25,117 nucleotides of DNA, from the NCBI RefSeq assembly GCF_000485595.1, contig NW_014577235.1, positions 428,696-453,812 of the forward strand, read 5' to 3'. Source of the stretch: Priapulus caudatus. Taxonomy: Eukaryota > Priapulida > Priapulimorpha > Priapulimorphida > Priapulidae. Below the pieces are notes generated by a model. The model did no database searches, had not been told where the DNA came from, and saw nothing but the letters and a program-made list of their open reading frames with translations. Shown here one piece after another: positions 9,537 through 18,032 of this stretch (the first letter of the stretch is position 1; every line of letters begins with the position of its first letter). The position numbers and the translations under genes were made by a program.

Positions 9537-9660
9537 GGGACGACGTCTGACTCTCCCACCGCCGCAGGCTCCGCGTGAGACATCTCGTGACGTGCCTCCT
9601 GCTGCCATGACAACGACGCGACGTTAGCATTCGCTGTGGAGGGGGGTGTCGCCATGGCAA
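9319..9660 (-). CDS. Internal exon with polyGln and polyGly tracts
   Basis: The frame contains MATPPSTANANVASLSWQQ, a run of ten Gln, then PRTNFQSQFLKFSQKLEEQ (a short amphipathic helix), about 17 Gly, and MDEGSMGAGDASRSPQKSQ. The donor is excellent: AACG|GTGAGC at 9318-9317, phase 1. The acceptor is less certain. The strong-looking AG after CCCCCATT would bring in an in-frame stop, so I place the start at 9660 (AG then TT GCC ATG), which gives a 342-bp symmetric phase 1-1 exon. All three minus frames are long here because of the repeats; this one has the most protein-like residues and phases that match its neighbours. Product unknown, probably a disordered region of a nuclear protein. Confidence 0.6.
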
Positions 9661-10370
9661 CTTGCTCCCCTCACGACTAATGGGGGAACGTGGGAGTATG
9701 GCACAGCTGCTATTTAATGTAGTATTGATTCCTGACGGTTTTTCATGTGCAGTTTAATGTTGTTGTTTTTTAAAAGGTGGACTTATTAAAGTTAACTAAT
9801 CTTGTAATTAACTATAATATTACAATGTTAACAAGAGCCGCAGAGTGACTGGGCTCATCTGAGGTCTGTTGCTACGGTTATAAACTCAAAATGTCAGTCG
9901 TCCGTATTGACACCTTTGTTAGGCGCAGATATGCAGATACGCAGTTGCGTACACATCATTTCAGCAAACATTTTTTTTATTGCAGCGATTTTTCCGATAG
10001 ATGGCGTGCATACTGACTAGGTGCAGGGAATCGATAATCCGAACTAGTTGCTACCTTCGTTTAGCCCATGCTGTGATACTATCAGCCACCCACCTGTGAG
10101 GTAGGCCCATTTATAGTTGGCCTTAATCAAAAACAGACGTTTGTGTAAGTGCTATTGAAATTGTATTCCCAACGTACAGAATCTCATATAGAGAATGAAG
10201 TTCATATATGATTTAAGGTGCGTAAACGTTGTTCAAGTAAGTTTTGCATGCAGAATTTCACTGTGAAATTTAAGTCTTCCACGATCACACAAGTACCATC
10301 AGTTAACAGTCAACAAATCCATGTTTAACCCTCCTCTTGAGGGTCAAAAGGTTACTTTTCACTTACTCTT
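9661..10370. other. Intronic stretch, nothing recognised
   Basis: Stops in all frames. It contains ordinary AT-rich sequence, an A/T homopolymer near 9970 and no exon with good borders. It ends in a run of ten N. Confidence 0.5.
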
Positions 10371-10380
10371 NNNNNNNNNN
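10371..10380. other. Assembly gap (10 N)
   Basis: Ten undetermined bases that cut the 3' end of the envelope-like reading frame on the minus strand. True gap length is unknown. Confidence 0.99.
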
Positions 10381-10899
10381 CTCGATTGCACAAGTAATTG
10401 AATCCAACGTAGTTTGAACTTGGTCAAATGTTAAGCCATTAATTGCAAAGTACATGCGAGTTAAATATTTGAATTCATGCAAGGTATACCCCGAGAAATC
10501 AGCGAGCTCCCTCGTAATATGTTGAACTCGATCCGCTATAAAATCAGTATGATGAATGACATCTTGCAACAATTTAGAGTTTAATTCGGTATTAATTCGC
10601 GTTAAGTTAACAACAGTAAGAGTATCATCCATAATTGCCGAAAGATGCGACTGTGACAGTTGCAAATTGGAAAGTTGGGACTGCAGATATTCGATATCCT
10701 CATCTGTAGCACTACCGAATAGCCACTTAGCCAATTTACCCACTCCAGCTATTAGAGCTCGCTTAGCTCGCGGATTATGCAGCGAATTCATGTCATGGAC
10801 TCGTGCAGTTAAAAAATCATACTTCTGAAACCATTTTAAATGAGTCCGAAGCATTTTGTACAAATCGTGCGCAAAAGCCTCCGTAGAGTACACAGGCAT
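10381..10899 (-). pseudogene. env: Envelope fusion protein-like fragment of an errantivirus/Ty3-gypsy-type endogenous element
   Basis: A 173-codon open frame ending in the assembly gap. A furin-type RAKR site at residues 44-47 is followed directly by a hydrophobic stretch ending WLFGSATDEDIE (about 48-70), then a Gln/Leu/Ser-rich helical region (about 71-120). This cleavage site, fusion peptide and LFG-(acidic) pattern is the signature of the baculovirus F / gypsy Env family, the membrane fusion protein of infectious-type LTR elements. The region corresponds to the end of F2 and the N-terminal part of F1. The signal peptide region is not in this frame (a stop lies about 30 bp upstream of the first Met), and the transmembrane anchor lies beyond the gap or is lost. 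No gag, pol or LTR is identifiable nearby, so this is a decayed fragment in an intron. Family assignment rests on pattern recognition only. Confidence 0.65.
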
Positions 10900-11061
10900 G
10901 TCGACAATGATTCCGTATCCTGCCTCTCAACTTTGGAAGAAAATCTAACCTCCAAAAATGTGATTTTGCGAGGGAAACCTTGAAAATCTGTACACAATCT
11001 ATAAATAGTTTGGCCAACCAACGTTATTAATCTCTGTTGTTTCAAAGCCTGTGTCTTCACC

Positions 11062-11132
11062 GCCGCCGTAGCGTAGTCGGTAGGAGATCGGTTTCATAAC
11101 CCGAGATTCCGGGTTCGAATCTCAGCTGGGGA
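11062..11132 (+). pseudogene. tRNA-like sequence (CAT anticodon), degenerate: tRNA pseudogene or SINE head
   Basis: Has a good A box (TAGCGTAGTCGG at 11069-11080) and B box (GGGTTCGAATCTC at 11111-11123). The anticodon stem-loop TCGGT-TTCATAA-CCCGA gives anticodon CAT (Met), with four of five pairs. The T arm CCGGG-TTCGAAT-CTCAG is mostly paired. The D stem is broken and the acceptor stem has several mismatches, so a functional tRNA is unlikely. The sequence is followed at once by eight A, which fits a reverse-transcribed tRNA-derived SINE or retropseudogene. It lies between the envelope-like fragment and the lower-coordinate duplicated exon block. Confidence 0.6.
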
Positions 11133-11214
11133 AAAAAAATTTCTCCTTTACTTTTTGACTTTTTGCCTTCTTGTTCTCCTCTCGCTCCTCCTCGATGTCC
11201 TTCTCCTTGATGAG

Positions 11215-11781
11215 CACTGAGCTCAGTAGAAACCCTACGCGATTAAAGTGTTACTACTGGTTTGGTCTATATTTCTCCCTCTTACTCAGGTTATCACTAA
11301 GCTTAGTAGACGCCCTGCACATTGAACGCGCACGCTGTGTTCCTCCCTCGTACCTAGCAGCTCGTCGTAGAGTCCTTTCAGGTCCTCCTCCTTGCTGTGT
11401 CCCTCACCTTTCTCCACGTCGCTCACCTCCGACGCAGCCACCTCCTTGATGAAGTGGGCCGTCGAGGAGGGAGGAGCCCCTCCCTCCTGCGCACCGCCCC
11501 CTCCCCCGCCGGACTCCTGCGTTCTCGGGGTGGATGAGTGGAGTGGATGTGGCATCGATGGGGTGGCGGGCAGAGAGAAGAAAGGAGTGTTTGGCTGCGA
11601 AGAGCCAGCCGATCCCTCCTTGCTCTGCTGCTGCTGCTGTTGTTGCTGCTGTTGTTGCTGCTGTTGCTGCTGCTGCTGCATTTTAGCGCCACCTAACAGT
11701 GCGAGAAATGAAAACGTGTGAAATCAATGTTTTCGTTCTGCCTTTTGTGGCACGGTGACACCGACAGTAGCAACGAAACTA
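11215..11781. repeat. Segmental tandem duplication, copy 1 (exon plus flanks)
   Basis: Matches 14203-14875. Homology starts in the intron minisatellite (AGTAGAAACCCT, ACTGGTTTGGTCTATATTTC, CTTACTCAGG), runs through the whole 339-bp exon and continues about 90 bp into the other intron (GAAATGAAAACGTGTG, GGCACGGTGACACCGACAG), stopping abruptly at 11781. This copy has fewer minisatellite units than copy 2. The two copies are about 3.1 kb apart in direct orientation. Confidence 0.85.
11354..11692 (-). CDS. polyGln exon, duplicated copy 1, phase 1-1
   Basis: Exon of 339 bp. The acceptor is CACTGTTAG before GTGGCGCTAAAATG; the donor is CTGCTAG|GTACGAGG at 11353-11352. Both borders are phase 1. The frame reads GAKM, 18 Gln, SKEGSAGSSQPNTP, a Pro/Ser/Thr stretch, six Gly, AQEGGAPPSSTAHFIKEV, then an acidic tail ending EEDLKGLYDELL. 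Relative to the copy at 14463-14795 it carries an 18-bp insertion (PHPLHS) and four fewer Gln codons, so both stay in frame. About 16 substitutions separate the copies outside the CAG tract; many change residues (for example K/E, Y/D, V/G and G/C). Glutamine codons are a CAG/CAA mix, which limits slippage. Likely a disordered or transcription-related protein; identity unknown. Confidence 0.7.
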
Positions 11782-12447
11782 CTCCACACATGCCTGTTCC
11801 CAATCTTCTTAAGGGGTTCCACAGTCACTGCCAACCAATACTTGAAATGGCCACTCAAATTTCTTGCACATTTGGAAATTTGTTGATTTGATGAGGCACG
11901 GACAGCTACCGCTTAAGTTTTACTACATCTCCCCACACCCCATCCCCTTGTGCCACCCCCAAATGCCCCAAACCACCACCCTACCCCACTGCCCCACCCC
12001 AGCCTGTGTTAGCCCACGCATAAACGACACACACCGTCAACCCAATCGTTGTAATGTAACCCAACCGAGAGAATAGGAAGAATTGAAGGGGGTCTAGCAT
12101 AAACAGTTTCAGTTTCAGTTTTCCTTACCGGTTTCAGTTTTGTTTACCGGTTTCGGTTTTCGTTGAGGGTACGTAAGAGTATTTTCGTGGAACGTGATCG
12201 GCCGTTTTTATACCTCGTGAACTGTGAATTGCAATTTATTTTGTCTGTGAACTGTGAATGGACCACCTTGTGTGAAGCGTGATTTAGCTTTTATTTAGTC
12301 TGTGTATTGTGAATAAGAGGTCTCCTTCCTCGTGAATGTATGCATGTCAGGAGCGGATTTAGGTCGGTTTGCACCGGCTTCCAGAAACCGGTGACAGGCC
12401 TCAAAATTCACCAGAATGCACCAAATATAGCCTAATTTTTAAAAAAA
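11782..12447. other. Intronic stretch with degenerate short repeats, no gene
   Basis: Contains C-rich low complexity (11935-12000), three TTACCGGTTTCAGTTTT-type units near 12105-12165 and several CTGTGAACTGTGAAT-type units near 12210-12320. I see no exon. Confidence 0.45.
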
Positions 12448-12565
12448 TCCCGGGGGGCATGCCCCCGGACCCCCCTAGCTGCAGATACAAAAAACATATG
12501 GAAACTATATATATATATATATACACACGCACGCACGCACGCACGCACGCACGCACACACACACA
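12448..12565. repeat. CCCGGGGGGCATGCCCCCGG palindrome followed by TA and CACG microsatellites
   Basis: AAATCCCGGGGGGCATGCCC with its GC-rich inverted partner and ACCCCCCTAG resembles the terminal signature of a common dispersed element in aquatic animal genomes (recognition from memory, family not named). It is followed by (TA)n at 12507-12521 and (CGCA)n then (CA)n at 12523-12565. Confidence 0.5.
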
Positions 12566-13572
12566 TGTATAAGCATGACTACTGCACAAGCATATTTTTG
12601 ATTTTCACAAGTGTTGTTAGTCAAGAAATACACTTGTATACTTCTAGGACCTTATCTTATGTGTCTGAAATTTTAGCTGTAAACTGGATTATCCCCGTGA
12701 TCTGTGAAAAGAGCATTATTTTCACTGTGAAATGTGAAAAGCAGTTTATTTTCACTGTGAATAGTACCCCCCCCTCTTCGTTACCGATGACTTTTTGTCG
12801 TTAATAATTGTCTGTATGGCAGCAGGTACCGATCGCAATGGCGACCTGGCGAAGGAAAGGGTGAAATGTTGTTGTCGTTGAAATGTTGTTTTAGTAACGT
12901 TGTGATGGGAAATATAGGCTAGTGACATAGCTTATCGTCTTCGCCACGTTGGAAACCCCCCCCCCCCCGGTAAGAGGTAAATGCGGACATTCGTCATGGC
13001 GGTTTTGGGGGAGATACGTGAAATTACGCACGGCCGTTACAGTAATACTATATAGATGTATACAGTAGGGCCTATCTATAATAATATAATAGTAGAAAGA
13101 GCGGAGGTCTCATTTTCCGTATCACCTCCGAAACCGTGCCACGCATTCTCACGCGAATCGAGCTGGCCCCCTTCTGGACGTCCCAAATGAATTGCGCTAC
13201 GTTAAAACACGATGTTTCGATCATAATTCGAATAACGATCCATAACTTGGAGGAAATTTTCTAAATTTTAATGCGTTTCAGCCTTGATAATCATTTCTGG
13301 TGTTTGCTGTACATCCAGCATTTCTCAATAAACACATGACACAGTTCCATGTCATAAAATACTACTAAATACTGTACACTATACGAGGGATACAAATAAG
13401 AGTACGGAGCAAAATGAGGGAGTGCGTTTTGTAACTGTCGTGATTTTGAACAATCTGCGTTGATAGGATTAGGGGTTCATAATGACAGACCTTTCAATCG
13501 TAAAGACCTTAATAATTATAAGTATATAATAATCAATGATAATAATGAATAATTACACACCTTGATAATTAT
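12566..13572. other. Intronic stretch, no gene recognised
   Basis: Includes repeated TTATTTTCACTGTGAA units near 12715-12765, a C homopolymer at about 12956-12968 and otherwise unremarkable sequence. No splice-bounded coding segment is supported. Confidence 0.45.
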
Positions 13573-13640
13573 TAGGGCTGTAACGATCGACCGAAATCGA
13601 ATGGGATCAAGATTCTCTTCCCTCGATGCTATCGTCGATA
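13573..13640. mobile_element. hAT-like terminal sequence (possible MITE end)
   Basis: TTAGGGCTGTAACGATCGAC resembles the terminal inverted repeat of many animal hAT elements (start AGGGCTGTAACGAT). The partner terminus and the 8-bp target duplication were not found, so this is tentative. Confidence 0.3.
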
Positions 13641-13689
13641 TTTTTCCGCGTATTTCCGATTCCACCCATTGCCGCATATACGACCGGCC

Positions 13690-13815
13690 GGTTATGCCAC
13701 CCATGGTCGCATAACTGCAGCCGGTAGAGCGTTTACAAGGAAATCTCTGCGGCGGCGGCAGCAGGGGTCAAACCCATCTGGCCGATGGGTAATATGGTAT
13801 ATATATATATACAAA
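13690..13815 (+). repeat. Possible tRNA-derived SINE with TA tail
   Basis: TAACTGCAGCCGGTAGAGCG is a fair A-box match. About 45 bp downstream GGGGTCAAACCCA resembles a degenerate B box, followed by TGGCCGATGGGTAATATGG and a (TA)n tail at 13799-13810. The order and spacing fit a tRNA-derived SINE. No target duplication is seen and the B box is weak. Confidence 0.35.
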
Positions 13816-14202
13816 TATATGCCTCCATTACACTGACAAGCAGGAAATATTGTTGGAACTACTTATCCATATTGCAATGCTTTTGCATCGAAATATGCAT
13901 TTGCATGAAAGGTGGCATAATTTCATTTAATAATTTCATTTTCCTTTAGCTTTTGCAGTTTTTACCCGATCTCGGATCATCTTCAAATTTGGCATGAAGG
14001 TGCGTTATGGTAAAGCGAAGACGCCAGTCGTTTTTGGTGTGGGTGGAGTGATCGTTGCCATGGTAACAACATTTTTGTGGAAATATTGTAGAACCTGTAA
14101 GTTGTGCTGTTTTTAGCCGATTGTCATGGAATTTGGCACACAGGGCAAACACCCGAGACAACAGGGGGCGCTACTGTAGAGGTCGCTATTGTAGGGGGCG
14201 CT
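13816..14202. other. Intronic stretch resembling a dispersed repeat, no gene
   Basis: The segment TTTACCCGATCTCGGATCAT ... CATGGAATTTGGCACACAGG looks like two diverged copies of one motif (CCGAT..TC..AATTTGGCA at about 13964-13995 and 14117-14145). The second part has GGGGGCGCTACTGTAG-type repeats at 14165-14205. No coding potential is supported. Confidence 0.4.
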
Positions 14203-14716
14203 ACTGGTTTGGTCTATATTTCTCTCTCTCTTACTCAGGGTATCACTAAGCTTAGTAGAAACCCTGCATGATTAAAGTGTTACTACTGGTTTGGTCTATA
14301 TTTCTCCCTCTTACTCAGGGTATCACTAAGCTTAGTAGAAACCCTGCATGATTAAAGTGTTACTACTGGTTTGGTCTATATTTCTCTCTCTTACTCAGGG
14401 TATCACTGAGCTTAGTAGACGCCCTGGACATTGAACGTGCGCGCCGTGTTCCTCCCTCATACCTAGCAGCTCGTCGTCCAGTCCTTCCAGGTCCTCCTCC
14501 TTGCTGTGTCCTTCACATTTCTCCCCGTCGCTCACTTCCGACGCGGCCACCTCCTTGATGAAGTGGGCCGTCGAGGAGGGAGGAGCCCCTCCTTCCTGCG
14601 CGCCGCCCCCTCCCCCGCCGGACTCCTGCGTTCTCGGGGTGGGCATCGACGGGGTGGCGGGCGGAGAGGAGAAAGGCGTGTTTGGCTGCGATGAGCCAGC
14701 CGATCCCTCCTTGCTC

Positions 14717-14748
<32 letters not shown>

Positions 14749-14875
14749 TTGTTGCTGCTGTTGTTGCTGCTGCTGCTGCTGCATTTTAGCGCCACCTAAC
14801 AGTGTGAGAAATGAAAACGTGTGAAATCAATGTTTTCGTTCTGCCTTTTGTGGCACGGTGACACCGACAGTAGCA
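14203..14875. repeat. Segmental tandem duplication, copy 2, with an 80-bp intronic minisatellite
   Basis: Direct copy of 11215-11781. At 14203-14440 the unit TACTGGTTTGGTCTATATTT ... CAGGGTATCACTAAGCTTAG ... AAACCCTGCATGATTAAAGTG repeats nearly three times with a period of about 80-82 bp (starts at 14202, 14284 and 14364). Copy 1 has fewer than two units. Homology to copy 1 ends near 14875 at GACACCGACAGTAGCA. Confidence 0.85.
14463..14795 (-). CDS. polyGln exon, duplicated copy 2, phase 1-1
   Basis: Exon of 333 bp. The acceptor is TTTCTCACACTGTTAG before GTGGCGCTAAAATG, with a good pyrimidine tract; the donor is CTGCTAG|GTATGAGG at 14462-14461. Both borders are phase 1. The frame reads GAKM, 22 Gln, SKEGSAGSSQPNTP, a Ser/Pro stretch, TPRTQES, six Gly, AQEGGAPPSSTAHFIKEV and an acidic tail ending EEDLEGLDDELL. 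Splicing copy 2 to copy 1 keeps the frame (split codon G|GT, Gly), so a transcript could carry both, either one, or alternate between them. Which copy is ancestral cannot be told from the window; neither has a stop or a broken splice site. Confidence 0.7.
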
Positions 14876-16120
14876 CCACGAACTTCGTTCGGGGGATACA
14901 ATGAGAGTAGACGGATGTCGTTTACAAACTGCCGTTTCACTATATATTGTATACTCACTAAAACAGAAGTCGAACAAGTCACACAGGGTAGAATACAGGT
15001 TTCACAATGCACATACAATTTAGTCACAGGGGGATGAGTACGCGAGAGCCCCGTCTCTTCCGCGCGGGCTCTTTTATACCCCTCTTTGTAGAACGAGCTG
15101 TGAATTCCTTACCAAATATGTTTTCTACCAATCACTGCTGGCTACAAGGAAGGCATAGGCCCCTTATTAGCGCCTACGGACAGATAGCTTTAGACGTGTA
15201 AGGTGTGTGGTGGGAGGCTCGTGAAACTAAACCCCCATGAAACTAACGGTGTGCGGTTGCACCCCGGGTGGCTATTAGTAGCAGTGTATGTGTCCAGCAG
15301 TCCAAGATAGATCGGTGCTTGTAGCCTGTTGGTATGATGTAAAATTAGCCTGTGTGTGGGCTGGTGCTAAATGCGGTCGCTGACCTCAGCGTTGCTACAG
15401 TATACTTAGAAGCAATAGACGAAACGGAGGTTCGGCTTGGAAAGTTATTTTGCATCGAAGAGTAACTATAGAAAAGCTCGTGTGTTACCATATAATAGGC
15501 ACGTGTGATTGTATAGTGTGACCAGGTTCGTTTGTACAACAGATACGTGTGCTATTGCACTTAAGCCACAGACAGTATATTGTGCTATAACCAAAGAATC
15601 ATTTCAGTTACTCTATTCTTTAATGAACAACATCAGCATGATAATCATCTGCAATCATGGGTGGCCAATAACCAAACATGCGTTACGAATGGTTCATGTC
15701 TTACGACCTAAGAGCAGCAGGCAGGTCCTCAGTCAGTCGGCGGAGTCCCGCGGCAACGGTGGCACCGAGCAGCAAGAGCGAGAGCGCAGTATTGGTAGCT
15801 AGCAGCGTCGAGAACTGTTTAGTACCGTGAAACTGTGTGCCTTTCTGTCGAAACTGTTCGGTATTTATGCAACTGGAGGAATGCATGGCCCAAGTGTCCT
15901 CAAGGCCTTATTGCATGCGATGGGGCAATGCTGTGTCATTCTCCACAATTTTATGGACAACTGAAGGTGAGAGACTTCTTTCCCTAGCGTGAGAACGGCA
16001 GCCGGACTCCTTGCAGATATGGTGGAGGCATCGATAGAAGTTTCTCGAAGCCCTCATCGAGCAGCCTTCTATGGGTACAAAAATGTCATAGTGCAGCCTT
16101 GTGCCATACCGCTGATGCCA
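14876..16120. other. Intronic stretch, no gene recognised
   Basis: Includes GC-rich CGCGAGAGCCCCGTCTCTTC followed by CGCGCGGGCTCTTTTATACC near 15040-15080, which has a TATA-like element and may come from an LTR, and a Ser/Arg/Glu-coding stretch near 15710-15802 without splice support. No confident gene. Confidence 0.4.
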
Positions 16121-16485
16121 CGTACACGCGGCGTGCTCGGCTTGACAATGGGAAAGATATCACACAGTCATAACCCTGGTTGGGTTGTAAAACTTGTGCG
16201 ACACCGGTGTTAGAGGTCCAGCTGTGCCGCTCCTATTTCTCTCAGCCTTGTGTAGGGGATTACTTTCACTCTCGTCGTCGCATATTTCTCTTCTTTTGTT
16301 GTGCCACACGTGCGCCACGTGCCCGGCGTGTGCGGCTTGCTGATCGTCATAAAATTCGTACCAGTCGTAACCCTGGGCGGGTCATAACATCGATCGGTGC
16401 GACATCGGCCTGCATCCCGCTGTGCCGTCTACATCTTTCTCTCGGGGCCGTCGGGGGTGATAACTTTTGCTTGTGGTTACCTTGA
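16121..16485. repeat. Diverged 197-bp tandem repeat, two copies
   Basis: GTACACGCGGCGTGCTCGGC at 16122 corresponds to GTGCCCGGCGTGTGCGGC at 16319. AGTCATAACCCTGGTTGGGT at 16166 corresponds to AGTCGTAACCCTGGGCGGGT at 16363. GTGCGACACCGGTG and GTGCGACATCGGCC follow, then CAGCTGTGCCG and CGCTGTGCCG, then TTTCTCTC in both. The copies are diverged (roughly 70-75% by eye), so the duplication is old. Confidence 0.7.
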
Positions 16486-16504
16486 GCTGTTTAACAGGGT
16501 TTCC

Positions 16505-16625
16505 ACTCAAATGGTTAGCTTAAATTTAAGGACTTTTTAAGGACTTATGGACCATATTATTAAATTTTAAGGACCTTTTGGGTGAAGAATATTCATGAAG
16601 GTGGCAGCTTTTTTAACAAGGCCAC
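16505..16625. repeat. AAGGACTTTTTAAGGACTT dispersed-repeat signature
   Basis: TTTAAGGACTTTTTAAGGAC, then TTAAATTTTAAGGACC, resembles the end of a short DNA transposon common in animal genomes. No partner terminus was located. Confidence 0.35.
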
Positions 16626-17268
16626 ACTGGGACAAATAAAATACAGTGGAATCTCATTACAACGTACAAGAAAAAAAAACACCCACCCGGGGCCATTGCC
16701 ATTCATATTATATTAACACTATTACTTATATATTTTGTTATATAAGTACTATACAACAGCGTCTATCTACTCCGCTATAGGCGAGTTGCTCAGTAGAAAA
16801 TTTGCACTGCCCCCCCCCCTACTGTCCCCTTTAACATCCTTAAATAATTCATTGTTTGTTGTATCAAACGCAAAATGCCAAGATGGGCATACCGTAGGGT
16901 TTGTGGGCAGAAAAATGGTTGGGTTTGATACATCAAGCAAACAACTTTTAAAGATAGTCTAAGAAAAAACACAGAGGGACAAAACAACTTCATCTCTTTA
17001 TAATATTTATTCTTCGCTTCTCTTCTTTAATACCTATACTTATTCCTCTATTTTCTATACATCAACACAATACAAACATTTTTAGCACACAATTTTAACA
17101 CAACATAATAATTATAATACACTGCACTGTAAAGTAATAAAAAACGTTCAGCGTAAAAAATAGCGAACGTTCAAGTACTTGACCAACAAACTTTACGAGA
17201 AACTTTTCACACTTCTCTGAATTCAAAAACCTCTCTTTCACTCACAACTTTTGTAGACCTCAAAATTT
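16626..17268. other. AT-rich stretch, no gene
   Basis: A-rich and T-rich runs, a C homopolymer at 16810-16819 and stops in all frames. It is probably the 3' flank or UTR-like part of the transposon fragment that follows on the minus strand. Confidence 0.45.
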
Positions 17269-17529
17269 TCAACTCACTTTCAGCTTTGAAACTGAGATCT
17301 GAATCTGTTTATTTTCTACCTTCTCTTTGTCCATATCTATCTTGATCAAATCATTCACTGTGGATGCTCTCTTCAGAGCATCATCTTTAACATACTTTTT
17401 TATGATGTTGCGCAACATTCGCTCCAGATCAGTCACTAAAAATGGAACCATAGGTTTATCTGTCTGATAAAGTGCTAGGAATGGTTTAACCTCAGTAGTC
17501 AATGATTTGAAAAATGCTTTAAAATACAA
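17269..17529 (-). pseudogene. Fragment of an uncharacterised transposon-associated protein
   Basis: An 86-codon frame whose VKPFLALYQTDKPMVPFL block, followed by TDLERMLRNIIKKYV and later VNDLIKIDMDK, recalls a conserved segment of multi-copy uncharacterised proteins in aquatic invertebrates and fishes that behave like transposon genes. That resemblance is from memory. The frame starts and stops abruptly, with no catalytic motif or splice border that I can identify, so I treat it as a broken piece of a larger gene. It is AT-rich, unlike the GC-rich host exons. Confidence 0.4.
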
Positions 17530-17714
17530 ATATTTTACTAGCAGTTTTATTTAGTATAGCACACAACAATAGCACATTTAATAAATTATTAGATTACCCA
17601 TAGACACACAGTTCTGATATATATTATAATCTTGCTTGCTATATTCCCGTTTGTCTTGCAATCGGTGGTCAACAAGATAATTGGAGAACACGACGTTTCG
17701 TGTGCTACTGCAAC

Positions 17715-17830
17715 ACTTTGTCACGTGATGCGGCGACGTTGCGAGTGAGGGTATATATACCCCTCGGTTGGATTCAGCGGTACAACTGCTGGACAGGCCG
17801 TACTGTGATTGGCTGTCTGGCACTTGCTGT
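17715..17830 (-). promoter_or_regulatory. TATA and CCAAT promoter-like segment, possibly from an LTR
   Basis: On the minus strand CAGCCAATCACAG (about 17805-17818) lies about 50 bp upstream of GGGTATATATACCC (17749-17762), a self-complementary TATA box. CACGTG (17722-17727) and ACGAAACGTCGTG (about 17690-17702) lie downstream. CCAAT-TATA spacing is promoter-like. The GC-rich block up to 18030 interrupts the RecQ fragment, so an inserted LTR or Penelope-type end is plausible but unproven. Confidence 0.3.
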
Positions 17831-18032
17831 TTCCTGCGCAGTGAGCGGCCCGGCTGGCGCCTGCAGGTTCCCGCGTCGTAATCGGCTGGCTGGCGTTAGC
17901 TGTAACCCGCACTGTTGTGGGTCGGACGGCGTTTGCTGCCGCAACGTGAGAGTCATGGTGGCGTATCGGATGACAACGAACACACAACACATATTCCACA
18001 GAACGCTGAGCTGATGCTGCAGTTGGTGGTCT

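Noticed and set aside
11392-11721. Plus-strand frames with long Cys runs over both duplicated exons
   Set aside because: Antisense reading of CAG/CAA glutamine codons; the same holds for 14501-14824.
12369-12572. Plus-strand frame containing IFKKIPGGMPPDPP
   Set aside because: It is translation of the GGGGGGCATGCCCCC palindromic repeat and microsatellite, which produces spurious predicted proteins.
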